Positions 29,369 to 39,261 of a stretch of DNA of 64,000 nucleotides are shown piece by piece. The position numbers were made by a program, and so were the translations under genes. The stretch's first letter is position 1. Every line of letters starts with the position of its first letter. This DNA comes from Alcaligenes endophyticus. Lineage in GTDB: Bacteria > Pseudomonadota > Gammaproteobacteria > Burkholderiales > Burkholderiaceae_B. The notes under the pieces are model-generated. The model ran no database searches. It saw only the letters and a program-made list of their open reading frames with translations, and was not told the origin of the DNA. The stretch is taken from contig NZ_JAPKND010000011.1 of assembly GCF_026344035.1 (NCBI RefSeq), forward strand, positions 1 through 64,000, read 5' to 3'.

Positions 29369-30374
29369 TGTCAGCAGTGTGATACTTGAGTACCCGCGCC
29401 ACTTCGTTCTTTGAACCTAAAATAACACCTACGCGTTGATGTAAGCCTGTGGGCTGTATATCAAGTATACGTTGCACACCGTCAATGGACATGCCGCCTG
29501 CTTGTTCCACTAGCATGCTCATGGGGTTGGCTTCGTACATCAAACGTAGTTTGCCTTCGCGTACCGAGGCGCGTTTATCCCGTGGGTACATGAATACACC
29601 TCCACGCGTCAGAATGCGGTGCACATCCGCTACCATTGAGGCAATCCAGCGCATATTGTAGTTTTTGCCTAAAGGCCCTTCTACGCCTTGTAGGCAGTCA
29701 TCGATATAGCGTTTTACGGGTGGCTCCCAATGACGCATATTGGACATGTTGATGGCAAACTCAGCAGTGTCTTCGGGAATACACAGACGTTCGCTGGTCA
29801 GCACCCAAGAACCCATTTCTTTATCTAAGGTAAAGGAAGCCACCCCGTCGCCTACGGTCAAGATCAGCATAGTTTGGGGGCCATACACTGCATAGCCCGC
29901 TGCCACTTGTTTGTAACCGGCTTGCAAGAAATCAATTTCTTGAATGTCGCGTTGACGGGCCTCTTCGGGAACTTGCAGCACTGAGAAAATCGTTCCGATG
30001 GAAACGTTGACATCAATGTTGGATGAGCCGTCTAAAGGATCGAACAGTAAAAGGTTGTCGCCCTTGGGATAGTACTCAGGAATGCGATGTAGGGTATCCA
30101 TTTCCTCGGAAGCCATGGCGGCCAGATTGCCCCCCCACTCATTGGCTTCTAAGAGAATTTCATTTGACAGTACATCGAGTTTCTTTTGCACTTCGCCTTG
30201 GACGTTTTCGCTTTCCAAGCTACCTAGTACGCCACCTAATGCCCCTTTGCTGACGGCGTGTCCAATGGCTTTGCATGCTCTGGCAACTGTTTCGAGTAGC
30301 AAGCGTACATCGGCGGTAACCGTGCCTTTCGTACGTTGTTGCTCAACGAGGTATTGAGTAAGATTCTTCTTCAA
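29361..30374 (-). CDS. fbp: Fructose-1,6-bisphosphatase, class 1
   Basis: 337 residues; removes the 1-phosphate of fructose-1,6-bisphosphate in gluconeogenesis. Metal-binding motif [20 protein letters not shown] near residue 110 and [20 protein letters not shown] in the sugar-phosphate site are intact. Only 16 bases after pepN, so probably cotranscribed with it; this pairing is common in Burkholderiales. Confidence 0.97.
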   Translation of the reverse strand: MKKNLTQYLVEQQRTKGTVTADVRLLLETVARACKAIGHAVSKGALGGVLGSLESENVQGEVQKKLDVLSNEILLEANEWGGNLAAMASEEMDTLHRIPEYYPKGDNLLLFDPLDGSSNIDVNVSIGTIFSVLQVPEEARQRDIQEIDFLQAGYKQVAAGYAVYGPQTMLILTVGDGVASFTLDKEMGSWVLTSERLCIPEDTAEFAINMSNMRHWEPPVKRYIDDCLQGVEGPLGKNYNMRWIASMVADVHRILTRGGVFMYPRDKRASVREGKLRLMYEANPMSMLVEQAGGMSIDGVQRILDIQPTGLHQRVGVILGSKNEVARVLKYHTADTN

Positions 30375-30390
30375 GTAAGACTCCGGTTTT

Positions 30391-33072
30391 TTAAAGAGTT
30401 AATGCTTTCAGTATGATTTCGCGCACATTGGCAGAGAGCTGTGTTTGCGCAGCTATATGTTCTAGCGCAGCTTTTAATTCGCTTTGTATAGGAAGCTCAA
30501 AGCGCGCCCAGTTATCAAATACACGGGCCAGTCGCGCGGCAATTTCAGGGTTTAGCTTATCCAGCGCGAGCACTTGCTCAGCCCAGAAAGAGTAACCAGC
30601 CTGGGTATGCACAGCACCTAGATTATTGATGCAGAATTGAAAAATGAGGCTACGTGCTCGATTGGGGTTACGCAGGGTAAAGGCAGGGTGTAGCATCAAT
30701 CCACGTACTTTCTCAGTGTCCGTGTCCGGTGCGCAAGCTTGTAAGCTAAACCAGCGATCTATCACTAACGGTTTATGTTGCCATTGAGTGTAAAACTGTT
30801 CTAGGGCTGCTTGTTTGTGCTCTGGCGGGGCGTAGTGTACTAGCACACTCAGGGCTGCTAGTTGGTCTGTCATATTGTTGGCATCGTTAAATTGACGTAG
30901 CGCCAGTTGCAATGCCGTGCTTACTCCTGCTGCGGCGAGATAGTTTAATGCCAAGTTTTTTAAGGCTCGTTTTCCTGCAGATAAAGCATCTGATTGGTAG
31001 GCCCCCGATTGCTGATGGTATTGATACAGCTCTTGCCAGTAAGGGGCTAAACCTAGGCCCAAATCCTGCTGTAGTGTTCGTTTGGCTTGCACCACACGTT
31101 GTGGATTCATGGGGCGAGTTTGTTCTAATAGCTCACGTTCGCTAGGTAAACTAAGTATCCGCGCCAGATAAGCAGGGCTAAGTGTTTTATCTTGGATAAG
31201 TGCCAAAAAGGTTTGCAGGAGCACAGGCCTGTTTTGGCGCGCTGAGTGTTCAGCGGCCAGTAAGTGGCGGGTGAGCAGCAGTTGCATGGCTTCCCAGCGG
31301 GCGAAGGGCTCTGGGTCGTGCTGGGCTAAGAGTGATAGTTCAGCATCGCTACGGTAATACTCGACTTTTATCGGTGCTGAAAACTGGCGTAGTAAAGAAA
31401 GCACAGGTCGCTCACGTAGGTCGCTTAGGTGCCAGCTTTGGGATGACTGCTGCAGATTCAAAATCACGTCGGTGTGCGTTTGCCCATCCAGGCTGAAAGC
31501 TTGTGTTTGGCCTTGAGCGTTGAGCATTCCTAAACGGAATGGAATATGAAGAGGCGGTTTTTCATGCGCATGGCGAGTCTCTATACCCACAGCAGGATTG
31601 CGCTGTGTCAGGGTTACCGTGGCTGAGCGTTGAGTCTCATCGTAGTCCAACTGCACCGCCACGGTAGGGGTGCCCGCTTGTTCGTACCAGCGGCGGAAAG
31701 TTTCCAGAGTATATTCTGGTCCGCGTTGACGATAAATGGTGTCTAGGGCATCAAGAAAGTCATCGCAGCTAACGGCTTGGCCATCATGGCGAGCAAAATA
31801 TTCGCGCATACCCGCCTGGAAATCTTGCTCTCCTAGCAGGGTATGCAGCATGCGTATAACTTCAGCCCCCTTTTCATAAATGGTGGCGGTGTAAAAGTTA
31901 CTAATTTCTTCGTAACTTTCTGGCCGGATGGGGTGGGCCATAGGGCCGGCATCTTCAGGAAATTGGGCACTGCGTAAAATACTGACATCGTCGATGCGTT
32001 TGACGGCTCGTGCGCTAAGCGCTTCGACACCGTCTAATCCTTGTGCCTGCATATCGGCTGAGAACTCTTGATCGCGAAATACGGTGAGGCCTTCCTTGAG
32101 TGATAACTGGAACCAATCTTTGCATGTGACCCTATTACCTGTCCAATTATGAAAGTACTCATGGCCAATAACGGCTTCTATGGCTTGATAGCTACTATCT
32201 GTGGTGGTGCTAGGATGGGCCAGGACATAAGCGGCGTTAAATATATTGAGCCCTTTATTTTCCATGGCACCCATATTGAAGTCATGCGCAGCAACAATCA
32301 TAAAACGATCTAAATCGAGTTCTAAGCCAAAACGCTGCTCATCCCAACGCACCGAGTTTTCTAGGCATTGCATGGCCCATTCAGTGTTGGCGTAGTCGCC
32401 TTTGTCACTGTAAACCTGTAATAGGGCTTTGGCACCGCTTGCTTTTTGAATTTCTTTGCTACGTACATCAAAATCACCCGCTACTAAGGCAAATAGGTAG
32501 CTAGGCTTAGGGAAGGGGTCTTCCCAAATAGCTTGGTGATAACCGGCCTCAAGATCTTCGCTTGCGAGTAAATTACCATTCGAAAGTAGAATGGGATAGT
32601 GTGCCTTCTTAGCGCGTAGCACCACTTTATACGTCGCCATAACGTCAGGGCGATCCGGAAAGTAGGCGATGCGTCTAAATCCCTGAGCTTCACACTGAGT
32701 AAATAAATGTGCCCCTGAAACATAAAGCCCCATGAGCGTAGTATTTAAAGCGGGTTTGCAAACGCTGACGATTTCTACAATATTTTTTGTTTGCTTAGGG
32801 TATAAAGTTAAGCTGTTTTCTTCTGCTTTAAAGTCGGTGGTAGGTAGCAGTACCCCATTTAAAGAGACGCTCAGTAGCTTAAGCTCCTCACCATCTAGTA
32901 TTAATGGCGTGGGCGTTGGCCCTTTGCTGTGAGCCTCAAAGCGAATGAGTACTTGGCTAGATTCGGAGTCTAAATCAAACTGTAGCTCGACCGCTTGGAT
33001 GTCGTAGGGGTAAGGTTGATAGTCGTAACGAGAAATAGTGACTGGAGAGTCGGTGCGCATAGGGATACTCAT
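30391..33072 (-). CDS. pepN: Aminopeptidase N (M1 family)
   Basis: 893-residue zinc aminopeptidase that trims peptides in the cytoplasm. Substrate-recognition motif GAMEN at 268-272, zinc motif HEYFH at 304-308 with the third ligand Glu327 (LKEGLT), and the PepN-type surrounding [21 protein letters not shown]-terminal DUF3458-type helical domain is complete. Start taken as the first ATG; the beginning ([20 protein letters not shown]) matches PepN in register. No defect seen. Confidence 0.97.
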   Translation of the reverse strand: MSIPMRTDSPVTISRYDYQPYPYDIQAVELQFDLDSESSQVLIRFEAHSKGPTPTPLILDGEELKLLSVSLNGVLLPTTDFKAEENSLTLYPKQTKNIVEIVSVCKPALNTTLMGLYVSGAHLFTQCEAQGFRRIAYFPDRPDVMATYKVVLRAKKAHYPILLSNGNLLASEDLEAGYHQAIWEDPFPKPSYLFALVAGDFDVRSKEIQKASGAKALLQVYSDKGDYANTEWAMQCLENSVRWDEQRFGLELDLDRFMIVAAHDFNMGAMENKGLNIFNAAYVLAHPSTTTDSSYQAIEAVIGHEYFHNWTGNRVTCKDWFQLSLKEGLTVFRDQEFSADMQAQGLDGVEALSARAVKRIDDVSILRSAQFPEDAGPMAHPIRPESYEEISNFYTATIYEKGAEVIRMLHTLLGEQDFQAGMREYFARHDGQAVSCDDFLDALDTIYRQRGPEYTLETFRRWYEQAGTPTVAVQLDYDETQRSATVTLTQRNPAVGIETRHAHEKPPLHIPFRLGMLNAQGQTQAFSLDGQTHTDVILNLQQSSQSWHLSDLRERPVLSLLRQFSAPIKVEYYRSDAELSLLAQHDPEPFARWEAMQLLLTRHLLAAEHSARQNRPVLLQTFLALIQDKTLSPAYLARILSLPSERELLEQTRPMNPQRVVQAKRTLQQDLGLGLAPYWQELYQYHQQSGAYQSDALSAGKRALKNLALNYLAAAGVSTALQLALRQFNDANNMTDQLAALSVLVHYAPPEHKQAALEQFYTQWQHKPLVIDRWFSLQACAPDTDTEKVRGLMLHPAFTLRNPNRARSLIFQFCINNLGAVHTQAGYSFWAEQVLALDKLNPEIAARLARVFDNWARFELPIQSELKAALEHIAAQTQLSANVREIILKALTL

Positions 33073-33202
33073 GACTAAAGGGCTAAACAGGTTTATTGTA
33101 CTGGTTAGTATGGAGTCTACGTTATTGGGTGGAACTTCGATTCGTTTTTTGGGTCTTAATCAACATCACGTTTTAGGCCCTATAGGGCATAAAGGTTGAC
33201 AC

Positions 33203-33856
33203 ATGAATACATGTAATCAGCGGCAAGATCATGCTTTTGTACGGGCGTTTCGCTTCGGAGTGTTGGTAAGTTTGGCCTTTTTAACGGCCTGTGCAGCGCC
33301 TAGCTGGTCGGCCAAGCTGACACGGTTTCAACAATGGCCGGCCGATACGATGGGGGCCACTTACTCTATCCAGGCAAACCCAACTCAGGCTAATAATCTT
33401 GAGTATTTGGCTTTTGCAGATATGATACGCGCTTCTATCGGATCAACTGGTTTGGTCGAGGCACAAAATTTAAGCGCCGCACGTTTTGCGGTTAATTTTG
33501 ATTATGGCGCCACAGTAGAGCAACGTTGGGTCGAGCGCTACCGAGATTCCGTGTATGGACCATGGGGCTGGGGAGGCGGTTATTACGGAATGAATGATGG
33601 ATGGGCAGGCGGTTTATTTTACTCGCCTCCGCCGGTGGTCAATGTTCCGGTGCAGGCATATAAAAATAGTTTAACCGTTATAATTAAAGATCAGACACAG
33701 GAAGATAAGGAAGTTTATCGTGCGCAGGCAGTTAGCTATAGCGAAAGTGATAATTTAACACTGCAAATGCCTTATTTGACCCGCGCAGTGTTCGATGACT
33801 TTCCAGGTAATAACGGACAGGTGATTGATATCACCTACCAAAAAAGCCGTCAATAA
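33203..33856 (+). CDS. DUF4136 lipoprotein
   Basis: 217 residues. Signal peptide with lipobox AFLTAC (Cys30), so an outer- or inner-membrane lipoprotein facing the periplasm. The mature protein has the DUF4136 pattern: a FQQWPADTMGATYSIQ opening, a VNFDYGATVE strand, a Gly/Trp/Tyr-rich loop (GPWGWGGGYYGMNDGWAGG) and a LTVIIKDQTQ strand. Function of the family is unknown. Divergent from pepN. Its stop codon lies inside the loop of a terminator. Confidence 0.8.
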   Translation: MNTCNQRQDHAFVRAFRFGVLVSLAFLTACAAPSWSAKLTRFQQWPADTMGATYSIQANPTQANNLEYLAFADMIRASIGSTGLVEAQNLSAARFAVNFDYGATVEQRWVERYRDSVYGPWGWGGGYYGMNDGWAGGLFYSPPPVVNVPVQAYKNSLTVIIKDQTQEDKEVYRAQAVSYSESDNLTLQMPYLTRAVFDDFPGNNGQVIDITYQKSRQ

Positions 33857-33868
33857 ATGACGGCTTTT
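33842..33868 (+). terminator. Rho-independent terminator overlapping the DUF4136 stop codon
   Basis: AAAAGCCGTCA (33842-33852) pairs perfectly with TGACGGCTTTT (33858-33868) around a 5-base loop that contains the TAA. The A-tail and T-tail are part of the stem, so it can serve both this gene and the convergent H-NS-type gene. Confidence 0.85.
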
Positions 33869-33887
33869 ATCCTTGCTTAGATCTGAC

Positions 33888-34226
33888 TTATTTAATTAGG
33901 AAAGAGTCACGCTCTTTGCCAGCAGCATCAGCATCGAGAATCCAACGTGGTGGACGACCACGCCCAGTCCAGGTGTCACCTGTAGCAGGATTACGGTATT
34001 TTGGAGGAAGTACGGACTTGGACTGACTCACACCTTTAGCACCTCGTTTTTTGGTGCTTTCTAGGGCCTGCGTAAGCTCTTCGATGGTAATTTCGTTGTC
34101 CTGCATGGAGCGTACGATCGAAGTAATGATAGGGCGACGCTGTTTAACTTTCAAAGTTTTCATTTGGCGTTGTAGGCGCAAAATTTCTTTCTCGATTTTC
34201 TGTTTTGCCGTAGAGTAAGTTTCCAT
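33888..34226 (-). CDS. H-NS-family nucleoid protein
   Basis: 112 residues: N-terminal coiled-coil oligomerisation helix (KQKIEKEILRLQRQMKTLKV, about residues 7-30), a basic linker, and the DNA-binding C-terminal domain PKYRNPATGDTWTGRGRPPRW with the TWTGRGRxPxW hook that inserts into AT-rich minor grooves. Proteins of this type silence AT-rich, often acquired, DNA. AGGAAAA precedes the start. The AT-rich upstream region may allow self-binding. Single gene. Confidence 0.92.
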   Translation of the reverse strand: METYSTAKQKIEKEILRLQRQMKTLKVKQRRPIITSIVRSMQDNEITIEELTQALESTKKRGAKGVSQSKSVLPPKYRNPATGDTWTGRGRPPRWILDADAAGKERDSFLIK

Positions 34227-34735
34227 TGTTCGTTTTTCCTGTTTGGTTTGTGATTTTATTGAGTCAATCGTAATAAACTTTATTGCGATTTATCTTGTAT
34301 TTATGATTTTACTTCTGTTTTTAAAAAATAATAAGTGCTGAAACGAATTATTTTGTTTCCATTACCAACATAGCCTTGTGCGCTTGGTGTTTTCGTCGAG
34401 ATTAGGATGTTAATACTCGGTGGTTTGCACTGGATGTTTATTCTAATGAAAGTTTAGCTTGGGGGATAGTTGTAATGTCAGGTGGCTTAGAGTAACAGGG
34501 TTAGTGTTGTTCTTGTGTAACCTAGTTTTAATAATCCCGAGATTGGCGTAATCCTTCCACAGAAGGTCTCTTTCTCATTTTGATATTGCTGGTTTGCTTT
34601 TATGAGCGAGCTCAAAGAGGCCTGAAGCAGCCTGATTTTTGTTTTAATCTATTTTGATTTTTGATTTTATAATACCTTTCTGCCTTCGGTGCCCTCTAGG
34701 GCCTGAAGTACCTTTAGCAGCGTTTAGGAAAACAT
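34227..34735. other. 509-base AT-rich region between the H-NS-type gene and tldD
   Basis: No open frame of note. AT-rich with T-runs, as expected for the promoter of an autoregulated H-NS gene and of tldD. It holds the candidate tldD promoter (34645-34673) and a small inverted repeat GCCCT..AGGGC at 34691-34702 in the tldD leader. An untranslated RNA cannot be excluded. Confidence 0.5.
34645..34673 (+). promoter_or_regulatory. Candidate sigma-70 promoter for tldD
   Basis: A perfect -10 TATAAT lies at 34668-34673, 62 bases before the tldD ATG. The -35 at 17-base spacing (TAATCT, 34645-34650) is weak. Confidence 0.45.
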
Positions 34736-36196
34736 ATGAATGTGCTTGACCCCACGATAGATGCTTTAGCAACGGCTCGTGGCTTGTTATTAGAGCCTTG
34801 GGGCTTGGATGAGTCACACCTAGGCATGGCTTTAGACGAAATTTTTGTCCACAAGGCCGATTATGCAGACCTTTACTTTCAATACACTCGCTCGGAAGGC
34901 TGGAGCCTCGATGAGGGTATGGTTAAAACGGGTAGTTTTTCTATCGAGCAGGGTGTGGGCGTGCGTGCCTTAAGTGGGGAAAAAACAGCCTTTGCTTATT
35001 CAGATAGCTTACAACTGGATGCTTTGCTTTCCTCAGCTCGAGTCGTGCGCTCTATTGCTAGTCAAGGTGGTCAAGCAAAACAAAAAATTTTGACGCCTTG
35101 GCAAAGTAATAAGCCCTCTTTATATACAGGTTTGGACCCCATCGCTAGTTTAGATGCGAATGAGAAGGTCGCTTTGCTGACCCGTCTAGATACCATGGCC
35201 CGTGCCGCTGACTCACGTGTTATTCAAGTGATGGCAAGTTTAGGGGCTGAGTACGATGTCGTGTTAATCGCCGGCAGCGACGGACGACTAGTAGCTGATG
35301 TGCGGCCGTTGGTGCAGTTGTCTTTGTCGCTGATTATGGAAAAGGATGGGCGCCGAGAGCGGGGCTATGCCTCGGGCGGTGGACGTGTAAACTTGTCTTA
35401 TTTTGATGATGAATTGCTGCGCAGTTACGTTGACAAAGCGATTCACGCAGCATCCGTTAACCTAGAGGCACGTCCTGCTCCAGCGGGCGAAATGACGGTG
35501 GTTTTAGGATCTGGCTGGCCCGGCATCATGCTCCATGAGGCGGTGGGACACGGGTTGGAAGGCGATTTCAATCGCCGCGGCAGTAGTATATTTAGTGGCC
35601 GCATTGGCGAGCGAGTCGCTTCGCCAGGGGTAACGGTCATTGACGACGGCACCTTGGCTCAGCGCCGTGGTTCACTGAATGTGGATGATGAAGGTACGCC
35701 CACTCAAAGTACGGTCTTGATTGAAGATGGAATATTGCGTGCTTATTTGCAAGATAAGCATAATGCTCGCCTAATGAAGACGCGCTCGACAGGTAACGGT
35801 AGACGGGAATCCTATGCCTGCCTACCTATGCCTCGCATGACGAATACTTTTATGCTAGGTGGGGATACAGATCCACAAGAGATCATCGCATCGGTGAAAA
35901 AAGGTTTGTATGCGGTGGACTTTGGCGGCGGCCAAGTAGATATCACCAGTGGTAAGTTCGTTTTCTCGGCCTCCGAGGCCTGGATGATTGAAAATGGTAA
36001 GCTCATGTATCCGGTGAAGGGTGCTACCTTAATTGGAAATGGTCCAGAGGCCATGAATCAAGTAACGATGATAGGTAACGACATGCGTCTGGATTCAGGG
36101 GTAGGTACCTGTGGCAAGGAGGGGCAAAGTGTCCCTGTAGGGGTAGGCATGCCAACAGTGCGCATGGAAGGTTTGACGGTGGGCGGAACAGCCTAA
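34736..36196 (+). CDS. tldD: Metalloprotease TldD
   Basis: 486 residues. TldD forms a heterodimer with PmbA/TldE that degrades unfolded peptides and matures microcin B17 or processes CcdA. The metal motif HEAVGHGLEGD (HExxxH, residues 267-272) and the conserved Cys at about 459 (GVGTCGKEGQ), the third ligand, are present. Ribosome site AGGAAAA precedes the ATG. pmbA is not in the window. A strong terminator follows. Confidence 0.96.
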   Translation: MNVLDPTIDALATARGLLLEPWGLDESHLGMALDEIFVHKADYADLYFQYTRSEGWSLDEGMVKTGSFSIEQGVGVRALSGEKTAFAYSDSLQLDALLSSARVVRSIASQGGQAKQKILTPWQSNKPSLYTGLDPIASLDANEKVALLTRLDTMARAADSRVIQVMASLGAEYDVVLIAGSDGRLVADVRPLVQLSLSLIMEKDGRRERGYASGGGRVNLSYFDDELLRSYVDKAIHAASVNLEARPAPAGEMTVVLGSGWPGIMLHEAVGHGLEGDFNRRGSSIFSGRIGERVASPGVTVIDDGTLAQRRGSLNVDDEGTPTQSTVLIEDGILRAYLQDKHNARLMKTRSTGNGRRESYACLPMPRMTNTFMLGGDTDPQEIIASVKKGLYAVDFGGGQVDITSGKFVFSASEAWMIENGKLMYPVKGATLIGNGPEAMNQVTMIGNDMRLDSGVGTCGKEGQSVPVGVGMPTVRMEGLTVGGTA

Positions 36197-36222
36197 GGGA
36201 TCACCTTTAGCACGCCGAGCCA

Positions 36223-36247
36223 GCCCTGCTTTGAGCAGGGCTTTTTT
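36223..36247 (+). terminator. Rho-independent terminator after tldD
   Basis: GCCCTGC / GCAGGGC 7-bp stem with a 5-base loop (36223-36241) followed by TTTTTT, 27 bases after the tldD stop. It insulates the ectoine operon from upstream transcription. Confidence 0.92.
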
Positions 36248-36271
36248 GTAAACTTTTTTACTTTTTGAAGT

Positions 36272-36300
36272 TTGACTAAAATCATTCGCGAGCATATCAT
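36272..36300 (+). promoter_or_regulatory. Sigma-70-type promoter of the ectRABCD operon
   Basis: -35 TTGACT (36272-36277), 17-base spacer, -10 TATCAT (36295-36300), 46 bases before the ectR ATG and just past the tldD terminator. Downstream, TTGGCT occurs twice (about 36318 and 36335), each followed by an AAT-containing stretch; as a direct repeat near the start site it might be part of an operator, but this is a guess. Confidence 0.65.
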
Positions 36301-36345
36301 TTGAGTAGCAATGAATTTGGCTGAACTAATTTGGTTGGCTAATTA

Positions 36346-36876
36346 ATGATGAATCAAAATATGGATTATGACTTACGCATTTTGCGTGCTTTACGGCAGA
36401 TAACTCGTTCGATTGCCCTGCACTCGAGGCAGTTGTCCTCGTATAGCAATATTACGGCGCCTCAGCTCATTTGCTTACGCACCGTTATCGAGAAGGGGCC
36501 GCTGACGGCCACTGCCATTAGTCGTGAAATGCACGTCAGTCCCAGTACCGTAGTAGGTATTTTGGATCGCCTTGAAGACAAGCAATTAATTTTGCGCGAA
36601 CGAGGGCGTGAGGATAGGCGCATCGTATTTATTACTGCCACTGAGGCGGGTGTCGTGTTAGCGCAAGAAACGCCTTCACCATTGCAAAAAAAGCTGGCAG
36701 ATTCGTTAAAAAATCTACCTGAGTTAGAACAAGCCACTATGACGATGGCTTTGGAGCGCATCGTGAGTTTTCTGGACTCCGATGCGGAAACTTTGCAAGA
36801 AACCACTGATTTGGTTTCACCTATATTGGAGGTCCCGGAAGGCTCCGTCCCGCCGGAGTCTGGGTTAGTTGTGTGA
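36346..36876 (+). CDS. ectR: MarR-family regulator of the ectoine operon (EctR)
   Basis: 176-residue winged-helix protein. The DNA-binding segment GPLTATAISREMHVSPSTVV-GILDRLEDKQLI (about residues 50-82) and wing RGREDRRIVFITATEAG are typical MarR. EctR of methylotrophs represses ect transcription at low salinity; the same role is inferred here from position. Unlike the divergent arrangement reported in some methylotrophs, it is the first gene of the operon, and its TGA overlaps the GTG of ectA by 4 bases, which would give autoregulation and coupled translation. The last 25 residues are acidic and Pro-rich. Confidence 0.85.
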   Translation: MMNQNMDYDLRILRALRQITRSIALHSRQLSSYSNITAPQLICLRTVIEKGPLTATAISREMHVSPSTVVGILDRLEDKQLILRERGREDRRIVFITATEAGVVLAQETPSPLQKKLADSLKNLPELEQATMTMALERIVSFLDSDAETLQETTDLVSPILEVPEGSVPPESGLVV

Positions 36877-37430
36877 GATATCTATTTATTCCCAGTAAAG
36901 CTGAGAAAAATAATGCCACAGCCGGGGAGGTTGCTGAGCCTGACCCATGGGTATTACGCACCCCCGGTCTACAGGATGGCTATGCCATCCATCAACTGAT
37001 AGCGGCGTGTCCGCCGCTTGATCTTAATTCTGTCTATGTTTACTTATTGCTCTGCGAGCATTTCTCTGGCACCTGCGTGGTTGCCGCCAGAGAGCACGAT
37101 GTAGACGGATTTATCTCAGCCTATCGTCTTCCCGAAAAACCAAACACCTTGTTTGTTTGGCAAGTTGCCGTGCATGAACGTGCTCGTGGCAGTGGTTTGG
37201 GTCAACGCATGTTGCAGTACTTGCTAGAACATGTCGCTGATGTGCAGTTCATTGAGACCACTGTCAGTCCAGATAATCAGGCATCACGTCGCATGTTTGA
37301 GTCCTTGGCTCAGGATCACGCGGTGTCGTTGCAAGAGTCAGAGTTTTTTGAGCAAAGTGCGTTTGGAGAGCAGGATCATCCAAGCGAGCCTTTATTAAGA
37401 ATGGGTCCCTTCGTTCGCATAACAGCGTAA
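36873..37430 (+). CDS. ectA: L-2,4-diaminobutyrate N-acetyltransferase
   Basis: 185-residue GNAT enzyme; acetylates diaminobutyrate to N-gamma-acetyl-diaminobutyrate, the second step of ectoine synthesis. The acetyl-CoA loop is VHERARGSGLGQRML (residues 100-114), and DLNSVYVYLLLCEHFSGTCV matches the EctA substrate region. The start is GTG overlapping the ectR stop (GTGA); a later start near residue 24 is possible because the first 25 residues are not conserved in the family. Confidence 0.94.
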   Translation: MRYLFIPSKAEKNNATAGEVAEPDPWVLRTPGLQDGYAIHQLIAACPPLDLNSVYVYLLLCEHFSGTCVVAAREHDVDGFISAYRLPEKPNTLFVWQVAVHERARGSGLGQRMLQYLLEHVADVQFIETTVSPDNQASRRMFESLAQDHAVSLQESEFFEQSAFGEQDHPSEPLLRMGPFVRITA

Positions 37431-37520
37431 CTGGGGCGCCATAACTCGAGAAAGCATATGGCTGCCTGCTCCTAGCGTAATAGCTTGGATGCTGTATGTT
37501 TTGCAACCAGGAGAGGAAAG

Positions 37521-38828
37521 ATGACAGATTTAAAAATATTTGACCGGATGGAGTCGGAAGTTAGAGGCTATATCCGGTCGTTCCCTGTGGTGTTTAAAAA
37601 AGCCAGAGGCTCAGTATTAGAAGATGAGCATGGCAGGGAATACGTAGACTTTTTTAGTGGTGCTGGCACCCTTAATTATGGTCATAACAACCCCGTTTTA
37701 AAAAGTCGCTTAATCGAGTACTTGAACACGGACGGCTTAGTACATGGCCTAGATATGGCCACGAGTGCAAAAAAGCAGTTTTTAGAAACCGTAGATCGTT
37801 TATTGCTCAAGCCTCGCAACTGGAACTACAAGTTGCAATTTACAGGCCCTACTGGCACCAATGCGGTAGAGGCAGCGCTTAAGCTGGCCCGTAAGGTAAA
37901 AGGGCGCCAAAACATTATTTCTTTTACTCACGGCTTTCATGGCGTAAGCATGGGGTCACTAGCGACCACAGCCAACGCGAAGTTTCGTAACGCGGCAGGC
38001 TTAGCGCTAAATAGCACGAGCTTTATCCCCTACGACGGATATTTTGGTCCTGATGTCAATACCATGGCTTATCTCGAACGCATGCTCGAGGATCCTAGCA
38101 GTGGGCTAGATCATCCTGCTGCGGTAATTGTTGAGACCGTGCAAGGTGAAGGTGGCGTGAATGTAGCCACCCAGCGTTGGTTGCGCGAATTACAGCGTTT
38201 GTGCCGCGAGCACGATATGTTACTGATCGTGGACGATATTCAAGTCGGCTGCGGTCGCACAGGTACTTTCTTCAGTTTTGAGCAGGCGGGGATTCAACCC
38301 GACATCATTACCCTTTCCAAATCTTTATCAGGTTTTGGTTTGCCGATGTCCTTGGTGCTGTTCAAACCTGAGTTGGATACTTGGAAACCCGGTGAGCACA
38401 GCGGAACATTCCGCGGCAATAATTTAGCTTTTGTCACTGCGAGTCAAGCCTTGGAAAGTTACTGGAGCGACGCCCAGTTCACACAACAAATTCAGAAAAA
38501 AGAGCAGCTAGTACGAGACTGGCTGGAAAACATAGTGCAAAGCTTTCCGCAAGCGGGCCTGAGTGTACGAGGCCGGGGTTTGATTCAGGGTTTGGTGACT
38601 ACCCCAGGTGAAGGGTTGGCCAATCGCATCGCGGCGAAAGCTTTTGAGCAAGGTTTGGTGATTGAAACCTCGGGCTCTCACGATGAAGTGTTAAAAGTTT
38701 TGCCTGCGCTCACCATTGAGCCCGAGCAGTTAACTCGCGGCTTGCATGTTATCGAGGCCAGCTTGGCGCAATGCTTAGCAGAGCGTGGTCACAAAGCGCG
38801 AGTAGTAAAAATAGGAGGAGCACGTTAA
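37521..38828 (+). CDS. ectB: Diaminobutyrate-2-oxoglutarate aminotransferase
   Basis: 435-residue PLP enzyme (class III aminotransferase) converting aspartate-semialdehyde to diaminobutyrate, the first ectoine step. The PLP lysine is Lys267 in [29 protein letters not shown] and [14 protein letters not shown] are the other cofactor motifs. The ATG at 37521 has a good ribosome site AGGAGAGG and fits the family start [20 protein letters not shown]; the frame is open 12 codons upstream. The TAA overlaps the ectC ATG by one base. Confidence 0.97.
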   Translation: MTDLKIFDRMESEVRGYIRSFPVVFKKARGSVLEDEHGREYVDFFSGAGTLNYGHNNPVLKSRLIEYLNTDGLVHGLDMATSAKKQFLETVDRLLLKPRNWNYKLQFTGPTGTNAVEAALKLARKVKGRQNIISFTHGFHGVSMGSLATTANAKFRNAAGLALNSTSFIPYDGYFGPDVNTMAYLERMLEDPSSGLDHPAAVIVETVQGEGGVNVATQRWLRELQRLCREHDMLLIVDDIQVGCGRTGTFFSFEQAGIQPDIITLSKSLSGFGLPMSLVLFKPELDTWKPGEHSGTFRGNNLAFVTASQALESYWSDAQFTQQIQKKEQLVRDWLENIVQSFPQAGLSVRGRGLIQGLVTTPGEGLANRIAAKAFEQGLVIETSGSHDEVLKVLPALTIEPEQLTRGLHVIEASLAQCLAERGHKARVVKIGGAR

Positions 38829-39235
38829 TGATAGTTAAAAATCTGAAAGACGTAATTGGTACTAAAGATGAAATCCGGACAGATAACTGGGTGAGCCGTC
38901 GAGTTTTGTTAAAAAAAGATGGCATGGGTTTTTCATTTCATGAGACCACCATTTTTCCTGGCACCGAAACACATATTCATTATCAGAATCATCTTGAGGC
39001 GGTATGGTGCATAGAAGGAGATGGTGAGATTGAGACCATCGCCGACGGTAAAAAGTATGCGTTAGGCCCTGGGGTGGTATATGCCTTGAACGAGCACGAT
39101 GAGCATTGGCTACGTGGGGGCAAAGAGCCTTTGCGGGTAATTTGCGTCTTCAATCCGCCCTTAACAGGAAATGAAGTTCATAACGAAGAGGGTGTTTATC
39201 CTCTAGTCCATGATGAACTGAGCTCTACGATCTAG
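38828..39235 (+). CDS. ectC: Ectoine synthase
   Basis: 135-residue cupin that cyclises N-gamma-acetyl-diaminobutyrate to ectoine. The three metal ligands reported for EctC fall in register: Glu57 (NHLEAVW), Tyr85 (GVVYALN) and His93 (DEHWLRGG). The start [16 protein letters not shown] is canonical, with an AGGAGGAG ribosome site upstream and a one-base overlap with ectB. Confidence 0.97.
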   Translation: MIVKNLKDVIGTKDEIRTDNWVSRRVLLKKDGMGFSFHETTIFPGTETHIHYQNHLEAVWCIEGDGEIETIADGKKYALGPGVVYALNEHDEHWLRGGKEPLRVICVFNPPLTGNEVHNEEGVYPLVHDELSSTI

Positions 39236-39261
39236 TCGTAAAAGAAGTAAAGGAGTAAGCA

